Under the pieces are notes generated by a model that was not told the DNA's origin, made no database searches, and saw only the letters and a list, made by a program, of their open reading frames with translations. Below, in pieces: positions 11,301 through 23,321 of a stretch of DNA of 64,000 nucleotides (its first letter is position 1; each line of letters starts with the position of its first letter). The stretch is from Balanoglossus misakiensis (lineage: Eukaryota > Hemichordata), in the NCBI GenBank assembly GCA_040954595.2, contig CM082586.2:1674001-1738000 (forward strand), written 5' to 3'. Made by a program: the position numbers and the translations under genes.

Positions 11301-14300
11301 GGAGCAGACCGGTATTTGAGTGTTACTGGAATGGTAGGCTCATACCATATTCGTTTGTATACGAGTAAGTTTTGTTCTCCTTATTCAGATGTTTAACATA
11401 TCCTGTGAAATGATGTGGCATCTCAACACACTGACATTACAATTCAGTTGTTCATCACAATCACCATTCTGACACCCTGTAGTTTTGACTGGTGTGCCGT
11501 CCCCAAGAAGAGAGGCCCGGTGCCCATCGAGTGTTACAACAGACTGTCTGGCGTCCTGTGGACGAACGACAAGTTCCAAGTCAGTACTAACAAGCTCACC
11601 TTTCTAGACTTAGAGATGAAACTGAAGGATAAGAACACTGTCTTCTACCGTATTGTGCAGGGTCAGGTAAGTACTATGCAGCAAGTTGTGTGAAAAGTTC
11701 CTTATTTGTTGTATTTCTAATGTATCACATTATACATTGTGATGAGAATCCTATCATAATTTCAATAGTGTTATATGGGATGCTTTGTTTTCAGCAACAA
11801 AGAGTGAAAATTGAGAGGGCGTTCACAGAATGGCTGAAAGAATGCCATGAGACACAGGACAAACAAGTCATGTTCATGGATTACCAAGGTTCCGTCAGCC
11901 GGCCAGAAATCCCAGTGAAAAGGCACCAGTCACCATGGGCAGTGTATAATGCCATTGAGTGGGACGCCAAGGTCTTTGAGAAAGGCCAGCTGGTGAGTAA
12001 GATGATGAGAGTGACTTTAGAACTATGAGTATGTGATCAGTTGGTGACCAAAAGATAACGTGTGGATTCACAAGGAAAACTTTGGTGTATTGTGAGTAGT
12101 ATAAAACATTGACTCAAGCCAAATGTTGATTTCCAAAAAATTTGCCCTTGGATGTAAATGAACAACATACTTATTGCAGTCATCAAATTTCATACCAGTT
12201 CCTATTAAAATCGTGTTTTATTTTGTGATTTGTTTAGGTACGAAGCATCCGAACCAACCCTATTATTTACGGCACTATAAAGAGAATTCTGCTGTTTGGG
12301 CATCACGAAGGTGATGTCTTTGCCACGGGCGGGGAGATGGAAATAATTCAGGTAATTTATCAATATTTTTCAATGATTAGAACATTTCCTAGATACTTGA
12401 TGCTGACCTATGACCCTGTAGAATTTAGGGAGACCCCCTATGTGCATACCAGTATTGACTTGAGAAGTTATACTACAACAGAGATTATTTTCAATTTCAG
12501 GAACCACAATTGTTGTATGATGAAATCAAGGTTGTACCACTGACCAAACTGGACAGGGTTGCACCGAAGAGTGCGTTGAAGAGATACATTGAGGAAGAAG
12601 AGGGGAGGTAAATGAATGAAACAGTCTTAGATTTTCAAATACATGTACTACCTACGTGACATGAATGAACATACACGTTTAAATGGGAAGTGTGATATTG
12701 TCATAATTTAGTAAGTTGATCATGTACTTGATTTTTCCCAGACTTCCAGAGAAACTAGTGGTATCTTGGCCGGAAGGAGATTCAGTCATTCCAAATGAGA
12801 AGCGAGCAGCTGGCAAGACAGTAGGTGAGTGGAAGGATGTTGCAGTGGCCAAATGGTCAAAATAAATGTGTGTGAAACACTGTGTTGTTAATACATGAAA
12901 ACTATGACAATCTGCAATTTTTACAGTTCAGTTTGTTTTTTTCCTGAATTAATTTAGGTGCCATTCAAGTCGAAATCCACAACCGCAAAGGGGAGTCCAT
13001 TTCCAGACTTCCAGGTTCCATCCATGCTTCCAAGAAACTACTCACGGAACTGAAAATCATCTGGCATGGTAAGGAAATGGTTTTAGTTAATAAGGCATGA
13101 GATACATTGTATACTAGTATGTTACAATAATTTATTTTGTCTTTTGCTTTGTTTTCATCAGCTCCACATGGCAATGAGGAAATTGTGTCTCACATCAGTC
13201 AACACGGCAAAGCATGGGGATACTGGTTCAGGAAAATGGGTAAGGATTAAAACATTCCATCTTCTGGCCATGTAATTGATTTTTAAAACTAAAAAGTTCA
13301 AGGTTACACTGGTCTTGATCACCATGGTAATATTTGTGTTCTTGATTTTTTTTCTCCAGAGAATGTTAAGAACTTAGGCTACCACACACTGAAGCTGCAA
13401 GTGGTCCTCAATGAAAGTGGTGCAAAAGAGTTTGGTGGGAAACAGTTACCGAGTCTCAAGATGAAGTTTCTGGTCACAGGTAACTAGGGTGTGATTTGAC
13501 ATGGTTAGGTTGCTTTTATAGTCAAGTGAAAACGCTGTAATATTTTCAACTGATTGCTGCAATAACTTCTTTTTGTTTCTTTGAACTTCAGAGGCAGCAC
13601 CAGCCAAGTTCAGTCTTGGCATGATGGACCCTCCCTTCAGAATGGGCGAGCCGTTCGATATACCTCTTGAGATCCACGACGAGTTTGGACACCCGACAAA
13701 GCCCTCTGGGGATCTCAAACCAAAGCTAGAAGCAAGGTGAGAGTGGTTGTTCATCAGTTTGGTGTGGATAGATGTTGAGTGCATTGTGTATATACAGAGT
13801 GGATTACTTACATTATCTATATGCTCATTTCAAATCTCATATCTTTTGACTGTATTACATTTTCGACAGTGGGCTTGATATTGAGTACAAAGGCCTGCAG
13901 AGTAAAGGCACCAGCCTCATAGTGAAAGGAGTGACAGCGCATGGTGTTGTTGGTTCCCATCAGGGCAACTCATTTCATTTCAAAGTAACACTGCCAGGGA
14001 TTGAGGAACCCACACAAACACTGAAGATCCGACTACAGCCTGGTGAGTTTGTGTACAACAGATGATAACTATTAGAGTGTACAAGGCAGATGCTGTGAAT
14101 GTGAAATAGTCCTTGGCTTAGAATAGCATGAGTGTGACAATTACACTCATTCTACATGTGTACAATCTCTTATGCCATGTGGTTGTGTCTCTATATAGGT
14201 CCACCATGTTCCCTTCATATCACAAGGCCAGCACATGAAGACGAGGAGTTAGAGATTGAGAATGGAAGGTCACTGTCCTTGGACGTTGAAGTCAAAGATA

Positions 14301-17300
14301 AAGCCGGCAATACAACTATCTATCCAAGACTCAATGTTTTGTGCAAGGTAGATTTTCTCAGTCTAGTTATGTTAATATTATTGTCAGTGCACGGTCATAT
14401 CAAACAATAACAATAAATCTTGGTCTAAAGTTTGCTACAGTAGACAGTTCAGATTCAAAGGTGACACAGTAAGATATTTTTTTTTCTTATAGCTGATGGG
14501 AGCACCAGATCTGCCCTCATTCAGTGCAGACTGCAGCCATACGGGTAAAGCTACACTCACATGTAATAATGTAAATATCAGGGACTTCACACAGGACCTA
14601 AGACTTACCGCCAGGGTAGAATTACAGGTAAGTTGGTGTCATCATTAAAACACCCCCTGCAATGGACAATTTCCTGAACTCCAAGAAACTCTAGTATGAG
14701 ATCAGAATTTATTTATTAGGGATTTTTTTTAACTTGACAGCACTACAAGGAGATTCCATATCAGGAGAGGGGGGTCCGTGTCACACCCAGTACTAGAGTT
14801 GCCAGCATGGATGTCTTCTACATGGACGCCAATGGAGAGGAGTTTAAACTGAAAAACCAACAGGACGTCATTTGCACTGTCGGAGAACTATTGACAGGAC
14901 TTAGTAAGTTCAAATCACATGTGGTTATGTTTGTCTGCTTTTAGAAAGATCTGGTGGTTTTGCTGATTTGAAATTAAACCTTTGACTGATGTTTTGACTT
15001 GCAGCGTACAAACTCTACGATGAAGGATCGCGCATCCTGAAGATCACGCCGGAACTGGCTGGCAAAATCCGGTTGAACTGGACGCCCAAGTACAACAGGG
15101 AACTTCTCCTCAAGGGGCAGTTGCCAAATATCAAAATTCCCAGCATAGTGACGGAGAACAAATATTGTCAAGTCAGCGTTTCAGAAGGCGATGGTATCGA
15201 GTTCTCATTTACATTGAAGTAAGTTCATATTCAACCACTGAAACAGCCAGATGTCCACCCATTGAAACTGATAACTGCTGCATAGGACATAAGCTTAGTA
15301 AACAATAAATTGGTCTCCAGAAATGTGTCTTACATGTATCATACATGTATATATCCACCCCATAAACAAACTTACTCAGTATCTGTGGTTTGATTCGTTC
15401 GCATACAGACCCAACCCAGGTGAGCCCACTCAGTTGAAATGCCAATGCAAAGGAAGCAATAAAGTGCCACTAGGCCAGAAGATGGATGGTGATGTTGTCA
15501 TCTCAATCACGGATTCCCATGGTAATCCGGTCAGAAAGGTAAGTTGAGGGTCGGAAATGGTCATGTCTACGATCAAATGTGTAACTGAAGAAAGGATAGT
15601 GCATAGTGGGTGGAACTTATCAGTTTTTCATTGAAATTGAAGAGGGCAACTGGTAGCACAATAAGTGACAGACAATTGAAAATAATGGCTTTGTTCTTGT
15701 CTATTGTCCTACCAGCTTCCACCAAAACAGACCCTCGGAGAACTGCAGGTATTTGGAAACGGTTTAGTAATCAGTGAGATGGTGAAGGCACCGTACCAGA
15801 CACATGGCTTCATCCTGCAGAACATCAAGTTTGCCGACGTCCCTTTGGGGAACACAGAACTGCTTGTCAAGTGGAAGGATTTGTCCGACTATGTGAAGTT
15901 GCAGCTTGTGGCCGGACCGCCAGCCAAAATAGCACTGATGAACATACCCCTCGACCAGGTAAGGAGAGTGTCCCGTGGAGAAATGTACTTTGAGAGAGTG
16001 ATGACACAACGTAGTACAGCATACTTTTCGTTTTTCATGTCCTAATCTAAACTGGCTTCTTTTTCCCCACTCTCCAGCCAATACTGGTGTACAATGATTC
16101 CAAACTAGAGAAACCTCTGATCCTGCAGCTGTGTGACGAGGCTCATAACCCGACCACCGATCCCAACGCCAAGGTTCTGCTTGGTAAAGACCCTGGCATA
16201 AAGGTGAGGTTGACCACCACTTGAGGGCACTGTGTTCAATTTAGCCAATGAGGAGATGACCCCCCTCCCATGCAGTTTCACAACTAACATGGCACATGGA
16301 TTTTATCTTTTTCCAGATAACACCTTCCCCACAACAAATGAAAGCCGATTCTCTCGGGAGAGTCAACTTCGGCAGATTCCAAGTCAACGCAGAAAAGTAA
16401 GTGTATCAGTCACTGTTCAAAGGGTGATATGGCATCCTATTCTGACAGTTTTGTGTCAGTGGTAATTATTACTATTCACCTTTACAGAGGTCAGTACATG
16501 TTGAAGCCGAAAGCCCTGATTGGTCGGGTGGGAATACAGGGACCAGTGATCACTATCAAGGTGCAACCAGACCCTGGCAAAGCGATGGCTTTGAGCGTGG
16601 ATTATGACAGGAATGCCGAGTTTGTAGCTGGGGAGACCTTCCCAGGTAAGAAGAGTTTTCACTATTAGCTGCAAGTTCTTTTACCTTGAGAGAGAGCGAG
16701 AAAAATGGTAGCCAGAAAAATGCTCTGCCAGACTTCCCAACATTTCCTTCTAAATTTTTCTCAACTAACTTCCTGACTTTCCCTTCGTAATTCTCCCAGA
16801 CTTCACTGTGAATGTGCTGGCCGAAGACGGCAGCAGTATCACCACGGCAGATAGCAAAAATATCCAGATGAAAGTCTGGCAACCGGGAAGAGACCACGAT
16901 TCCAGACCACCGGATAAGTGTCTGACATTTCCCCCAGAGGCCGGGAAACCCAACGACAGAAAGGGCATCTTTTACTTCAGGTAAAAACAATAGTATTATG
17001 CTGGATCTTTGTAGTACCTTGACAAGTTCCCGGGGGAAATCTTGCGTGGTTCGAGATTCTGAAACAATTCCTGGAGATACCTGGAAAATTGACGTATGCT
17101 ACTGGAAAATTACAGCCTATGCTAAGACATTGTTTTTCCATTGCAGGTCGAAGAAAATCCCGGAAAGATCAGGAATGCACCAACTTCTCTTCCAGTACAG
17201 TGATAACAGGTCAACCATTAATAGTAACATGGTGAGTTTTCCTCTTTCCATCTTTCCACTGGCAAGAGTCTTGAAATGCCCAGTGGCAATATTGATACCC

Positions 17301-20300
17301 ACACTGCCATGAATTAAATTCTGTGACACTGTCCTGATCAGAATATCGTTCCTTTTGTTGATTTCAGATTATTATAAATGTCCGTGCCGGTCCACCGACC
17401 AAGTTGCAGCCAGTGGGTATACCTGGCACTCCAACAGTTTCTAACACACAGAAGTCCACTAGCAGAGTTCTCATCAGATCTCTCAAGTTACAGCTAAAGG
17501 TAATAAGCAGCTATGGATATTATGCTTATTTATTCATGGTAAAATAAATTGAATCATTTAGCCAACACCTATACTATGACATTGACAATTCCTCTTTTTC
17601 TGTCCCATCAGGATGACTACGGCAACGATGCCGGAGAAGATATCAATGGAAGGGTACAGGTGTCATTAGAGAGTACGTCCGATCGACTTGAAATCCCTAA
17701 ACTTGTCGGAAATGTTTCCTCCATTGAGGTGCTTCTCACAAAAGGGGCTGCTCTCCTGACGGTAAGCATTGTTGTGCTAAAGTGTGTGATTCATACTTCA
17801 TGAAAAATGCCTTTAGTTTTACATTTGGAGAAATTGACAAAAGAAGCATACACCTTCCACTCAAAAATCAGTTTTAAACGATGTACATGTATTTTCTGTT
17901 CTATATCTTTAGAATTTGATGATCCAGGAGAATTCACCTGGTAGAGATGGTCAGGAGTACATTGTTAGATGTCAAGTTACATGTACGGGTCTTGAAAACA
18001 TTGAACCATATGACCAGCCATTCTTATTTTACAACGGTGAGTACACAGAATATGGAGCTGTCTGTGTTTCTATGTATGTATGTCTGTTTGTTTGCAACAC
18101 ACTGTTGTCCATTCACAGAGAAATATTTTTTGGAGATTTAATGCCAAAATATTCCGTTTGACTTGCAGATGCTAAGAAACAGCACCAAATGGGCCAGTTG
18201 ACCAAACAGAGAGATGAACTCTTCCAGACAATCAGAACCTACAATGGATTCTTTGAAACCACACAGCAGCTTATCAAAGAAATGAAGAGTGAGTTATGAT
18301 TTTACATACTGAAGTGATGCACCATCTCAGAAGCTTTACTAGATTCAATAACATTCTGTTTTTCATTTGCTGAGACTTATGATGGAACTGTCTTATATAT
18401 GTTTTTTTTTCTTGTCTTAGTTTCTGTACACGAAGCCCAAACATCAGAACAACAACTGAGAAGTGAGTTGAGAAAGCAGAATACACCTGCCACCCAGCTA
18501 GGAACTGTGAGTTCAGTTGTCAATACATTACCAGTATCTAACATGTGACATAGAATCCCACACTAGATATATTAAGAATCAAAATTCCTGTCCTCATTGC
18601 TTTTTGTATGTATTTTATACGGTACTACCAAAACAATAATCGTCTTGCTTTGAAAATGATCCAATGTCTGTCTGTTTTGTGTAGGTTGCTAGTGTTGATG
18701 GACTTATCGGGCAGAGAATGAAAGAAAGGGACGAGCTTCTGAACAAACCACGACGAAGGTGTGGCCTGCCTGCAGCGCCTAGAGACAGGAATATAATTGG
18801 AAAGGTTGGAATGTTTTACTAAACCTCAGTGTCTTCTTAGTCTGTGGTTGAATTACATGTATGTGTGTATGTGTGTGTATGTTACAAGAAACGTATTTCA
18901 TCCCACAGATCGCCCACCTCGCTCAAATTGAAGACGACGACATCGCCAAGGTGATGTCGTGGCACATGGCCAGCGACATGGACTGTGTAGTCACCAGGAC
19001 CAACAGCAAAGCCATCGAAGTCTACAAAGCATCTAACGGCAGACAGCAAGTTCTGCCGTTGGATTCAATCTACAAGAAGAATTTGCCAGATTGGAACAAG
19101 TAAGTGGTATCTCAGCATTTCTATCTATACATCCCTTCTGCAGGCATTATTTTAACCCTTCCACCCCCAGTTCCCTCTTTAGAGGTCCAACCTTGCTATA
19201 GAAACCAATGGGTTCGGACCGGACCATGATAATGAAAGGGTTAAAGTCACAATGTTTTGTCCTGTCTTGACAGACCACTGCCTCATTTGAAAGGAAGGAG
19301 TTTCAAGCCAGTGGGAAACCCAATGTTTGCCAGGAATCTGCTGGAGTTTGCTTCTGATGCCGATGAATGCAAAATAGGTGAGTTCTTCTTGTTCTTTTTG
19401 CATTCAATTGCTTCATGTACAATTTGAGTTTAGAGTTTATCTGACAGGCAGGGTCAATCACCTATCTACATCACAGAATGTTTGCCATCCCATTGCTGAT
19501 CATGTGATCTCTCCTTCATCCGTCTTTACAGTGTTTGGTATGTTGCTAGGGGATACAATCATCTTAGATACGCTGCAAGATGCAAACCAGTACAGGCAGG
19601 AGGTAAGTAGTAATCAAAGGGGAATTGAAATTATACATGTAGGATTTACTCCTGCAGTTCTTTGGACTGATCACTCTCATTTTCTGATATTTTCTGAACA
19701 GGTTGTGAAGACTTCCCACTGCCCCACGCTACTTACAAGGGAGGGAGACCGAATCAGAAGCAATGGAAAGTTTGGTGGCATACAGAATAAAGCCCTACCT
19801 GTAGACAAACTGAAAGGGGCGGTCTTCGGCGCACCATTACCAATACAATACCACGCAATATGCACACAATTAGGTAAGTTAGAAAAAAATCATTAAGTTA
19901 ATTGTTTTAGGGAGCTACTAGCATCATGAAGTAACAGCCTATTAGTTGAAATGTGCAGCAGTTTGAGACATATGGAGTTTGCACTAAGACAACTTGAACC
20001 TGATCTCGGCATGACTTTGTGTTTATTACAGAGACACTACAGAATTACAGAGGGGCCATGGTCAAGAGAATCACAGCGGAGAAAGAACTCCAGGAACAGC
20101 TGATGAACGAGAACACTCCGGAAATGAAAGACAAACGGAAAGAATACCAGGAAGCTGAAGACCATCTCAGGACAATTGAAAGAAAGCTAGGTGGGTTCAA
20201 TCAGCTCAGAGTCACCTAAACAAGCAGCAAAATAAACTGAAAAATCCCTTGTTTGAAACTATCACAGTTAAAATCCATTGGTTTTCCATGAGTGTTGTGT

Positions 20301-20626
20301 ATCACCAGCTGAGAGCTTTCCTTTTTTTTCCGTTCTCGTCAGGTATGACACCAACTTCCAACCTTTCGCCCGGTGGTTCACCCAGAGGTCGGTTGGCAGT
20401 CTCGCGAGCGCTACGTCAAGAACCACCACCGCCCTTCAATGGGGACGATGACGAACCAGCCAATAAGAGGTCGCGAATGACCACCCGCACTGCCACGCCA
20501 CCAGGCACACCCGTATCCAATCAGAACGGACCAAGCTCCGGTAGCAGCACACCGACCAGATTGACGAGACGCTCAGTCCCGTCACCCTCGCCCCCAGTTT
20601 TGTCCAAGCGCACCAGGAGAACATAG
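8330..20626 (+). CDS. SMCHD1: SMC hinge domain-containing protein 1 (43 coding exons)
   Basis: Non-canonical SMC protein; in mammals it acts in X-inactivation and silencing of clustered and repeat loci. Exons: 8330-8491, 8633-8711, 9017-9178, 9334-9416, 9553-9680, 9803-9932, 10099-10218, 10401-10564, 10736-11046, 11226-11364, 11483-11666, 11795-11992, 12238-12351, 12501-12607, 12742-12824, 12958-13068, 13162-13239, 13360-13479, 13592-13736, 13870-14042, 14199-14347, 14493-14627, 14741-14903, 15005-15218, 15409-15538, 15716-15958, 16078-16203, 16317-16396, 16488-16645, 16800-16980, 17147-17231, 17368-17499, 17612-17761, 17913-18036, 18169-18288, 18421-18506, 18685-18804, 18909-19099, 19274-19377, 19532-19602, 19702-19873, 20032-20190, 20343-20626. 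All join in frame to 2055 aa (human about 2005). GHKL ATPase motifs are intact: ELIDNS (E140, N144), DNGCGM (177-182) and YFGVGGKQA (231-239). The hinge spans about 1730-1910 ([37 protein letters not shown]), followed by a coiled segment. The last 94 residues are Ser/Thr-Pro and Arg rich with basic NLS-like clusters. Confidence 0.97.
8946..9006. repeat. AAT/ATT and TTG microsatellites in SMCHD1 intron 2
   Basis: A short AT palindrome of AAT and ATT triplets is followed by an array of TTG triplets ending just upstream of the splice acceptor of SMCHD1 exon 3 (9017). No coding role. Confidence 0.75.
10081..10096 (+). repeat. C16 homopolymer forming a splice-acceptor pyrimidine tract
   Basis: Sixteen C residues lie directly before the AG of the acceptor of SMCHD1 exon 7 (exon starts 10099), so the polypyrimidine tract is a pure C run. 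Length variation between alleles is likely. Confidence 0.8.
19152..19244. mobile_element. 93-bp hairpin MITE (SMCHD1 intron)
   Basis: It begins TTAACCCTTCCACCCCC and ends AATGAAAGGGTTAA, so it has inverted ends including TTAA. The interior (TTCCCTCTTTAGAGGTCCAACCTT, GGACCGGACCATGAT) matches the copy at 48611-48703 and, inverted, the one at 3392-3484. It lies in the intron between exons 38 and 39. It has no coding capacity. Confidence 0.8.
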
Positions 20627-23321
20627 AACTCTCGCTCTTTTAGTTGGACGTGTACAATTTTCGTGTACTGTACAGCTTTTAAGTTCTGTGACAAGTCAAC
20701 TATTTATATTGTTTTGTGTAGAATTTCCTTGATAGCAGGAGATAAACGATGTTGTAAGAATTTAGACGGTTTTGTGCAGAGTTTTGCATCTTGTAGTATC
20801 AATCTACCACAGAAGTCTAATTTCATATTTATTCTGACTTGCATTTCGACATGAAATGGCAAGTTTTTGTTAAAGATTACAGAAAACTAGAGCATTAAAA
20901 CATGGACATTATGCATGTTATTTTGTTTTTATCAAAAAAGTTTTGTATGTCTTCCGTTTCTCTTTGTTTTTGTTGTGACTGGATTGTACACGAAAGATGT
21001 ACGTACCACTTGCAAGATTTCTAGCAGAGTCAAACACAAATCTGTGCTAGAAAACAAAAGACAAAAAATACAAGCATAATTTACCAGACATCACAGATCC
21101 AACCTCATCTCAGTTTATTCACAAATATGTGAATAATCAAAGTGTTGATTTTTACAACAAAAAGTGTGTTGAAGGTTAAGCTCTCATCACCAGAAAAAAA
21201 TCTACATTTGATTAGCTACACTCCAAATCTCATTTCAACCACAATATTAACATTTTTGTTTGTAACAAGAACATTTATCAGAGGGTTGTGCAATTTCATT
21301 TTAAGTTTTAATTCAACTATTAATACAGAAATCAAAGTTGTATTTTCCAAATGTTGTATCTTTGTTATTTTAGATTAGTACGCACCTATGTGTATACATT
21401 CATCCTATTCCGTGAAAAAAATGCATCTGATATGTCTTGCCGCTTTTAAAATTAAACTTGGAGAAAAGTAGAACACTTTCATGTCCTCATAGAAAAACAT
21501 TGTGAGGATAAGAAAATAACATTGTATGTAATGTAACCCAGAACCTTCAAGAAACTAATTTCTGGCACAGTCGTATTTCACACCCCATAAAGCCGATTCT
21601 TTCAATTTTGTTTCATGTCTCATTGTTGTAGTAGAAGTTCCCTAGTCATTTTTTTTTGCATGTGCTGTATAATTTTTAAAGCCCTCCGCTGTCCAGCTTT
21701 TTGACTAGTCCATTCAGGTTTCTTAGCGTTTTCTTTTGCAGCAGAAGTGAATAGTTTGTAGCTTTTCTACTTTAAACGAGAGAAATCTTTCAAATAAATT
21801 TTACTCATCATATGGTGTATTGGTTCACCATCACTGCTTGTTGTGAGTGATTTTTTGGCCTCTGTGCTAAGGGTTCTGAAGAACGTTCTGTGTCAGAGCT
21901 GTGTGTGTGGGTCAGTCTCCGTACCAGTCCCTCAAGAAAGACGGTTGGGAATCGCTCTATTTTCTAACCCTTTTTTCGATGTTTTTTTTCTCGCTAAAAA
22001 TTACCAAAAGCTATGTATGTTAACTTCAATATATAAGGTGTTAGGCAACTATATCGAAAATGAACATTCTATTAATAATTGTGCAGAAATCGGTCATTTT
22101 CATCGACTATTTCTGTGTCCGTACAGAGATTATAGCGTGGATAATTATAACCTAGCTAGGGGGTCTGACTGGTAACCAGTCCCCCTAGCTACGGTTAGCT
22201 ACAATCTCTGCACGGAGAATGCGCGTGTATGTATAATGTGTTCCCGACAATGATCACATACACACATGTATACAGAAGTCCTAGAAAACCCATTAATTAA
22301 GGACACAGAACTTGATATTGAATCTAAAACGTCCAGCTCTAACTTTTCAGGGCAACAGACAATTTAATCCCGACAGCAACCACAGTCGGCGTTGATTGAT
22401 GAAGACACAAGGCTGTACTCCATTCAGGGGATCCCCAGCCTTAGGAGTGATCGAACTTTTGTGGATTCAAAGTGTTTCATCACCACCAGACAGTGGTCTG
22501 TACATTGACCCACGTGTTTGACCAAAATGATCGACATAGAAAACACAATGAACATGCCCGATAGAGGACGCTGTGTGATTCCCGGATGGGCAATCCAGAT
22601 ACACACGTGAACAGAAAACTAAACTTCCATCGCATACGTGGCAACTGATGAAAATTGCAAAAGCAACACGATTTCACAAGAAGGGTGTTTCAGAGAAAAA
22701 TCTCTAAACCAGACGTCACATATTAGCTGATATCGACCCAATAAAGCACATGTCGAATTGAAGCCGGATCAAGTGAAACAACATGGAACGACATCTCTTC
22801 ACAAATAATCTGGTTGCTTAGTTGCGTAAAATAATAATTCCATTCGACAGTTTTTGCATCATTAACGTTGTATTGAAATTCCTGTCAGTTTTTTGGCCAG
22901 CACGCTAATTTCATTCTTGTCACGAGTTGTCCCTTTATTGAGTTCATAGCACACTACGTGTACAGAATATCGCTTTTGTTTAAAGTTAAAATTTTGGCTG
23001 AATCGAATTGGCAAATGTCTAATTAAATGATGTGACATCATATCACAGACGATGTTTGGGTTGCGATGAACTCTGTTCTCTTTTTGCGAAGCTTGGCTAC
23101 TGTGTTTAGTTCATGATTCACCTGGTAATACGTGACACATTGACTAAACCTGTTATCATGTTCACAATTTCAAAGTTTACCCTTTTAATACAGAGAGATC
23201 TGTCTGCCGACAGTGTCAGTTGGTACCGGGTGCCACTCATAGATTGACTTTACATTTGCTGACTGTGCGCTAACACCGGTCGTTTTAATTCTCAGCAGAG
23301 ACAGAAATAGCAAAAAAAATC
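20627..23321. other. SMCHD1 3' flank and intergenic region before the CRAL-TRIO gene
   Basis: No gene was recognised. The first part is presumably the SMCHD1 3' UTR; candidate polyadenylation signals are ATTAAA at 20894-20899 and AATAAA near 21795. A hairpin at 22119-22214 is listed separately. The last few hundred bases should contain the 5' UTR and promoter of the CRAL-TRIO gene, but no clear core promoter could be assigned. Open frames here are short and resemble no known family. Confidence 0.5.
22119..22214. repeat. Imperfect 96-bp inverted repeat (hairpin)
   Basis: The outer arms CCGTACAGAGATTATAG and CTACAATCTCTGCACGG pair, as do the inner arms CTAGCTAGGGGGTCTGACTGGT and ACCAGTCCCCCTAGCTACGG, leaving almost no loop. 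It could be a miniature foldback element or a structured transcript. No target duplication was identified. Confidence 0.6.
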
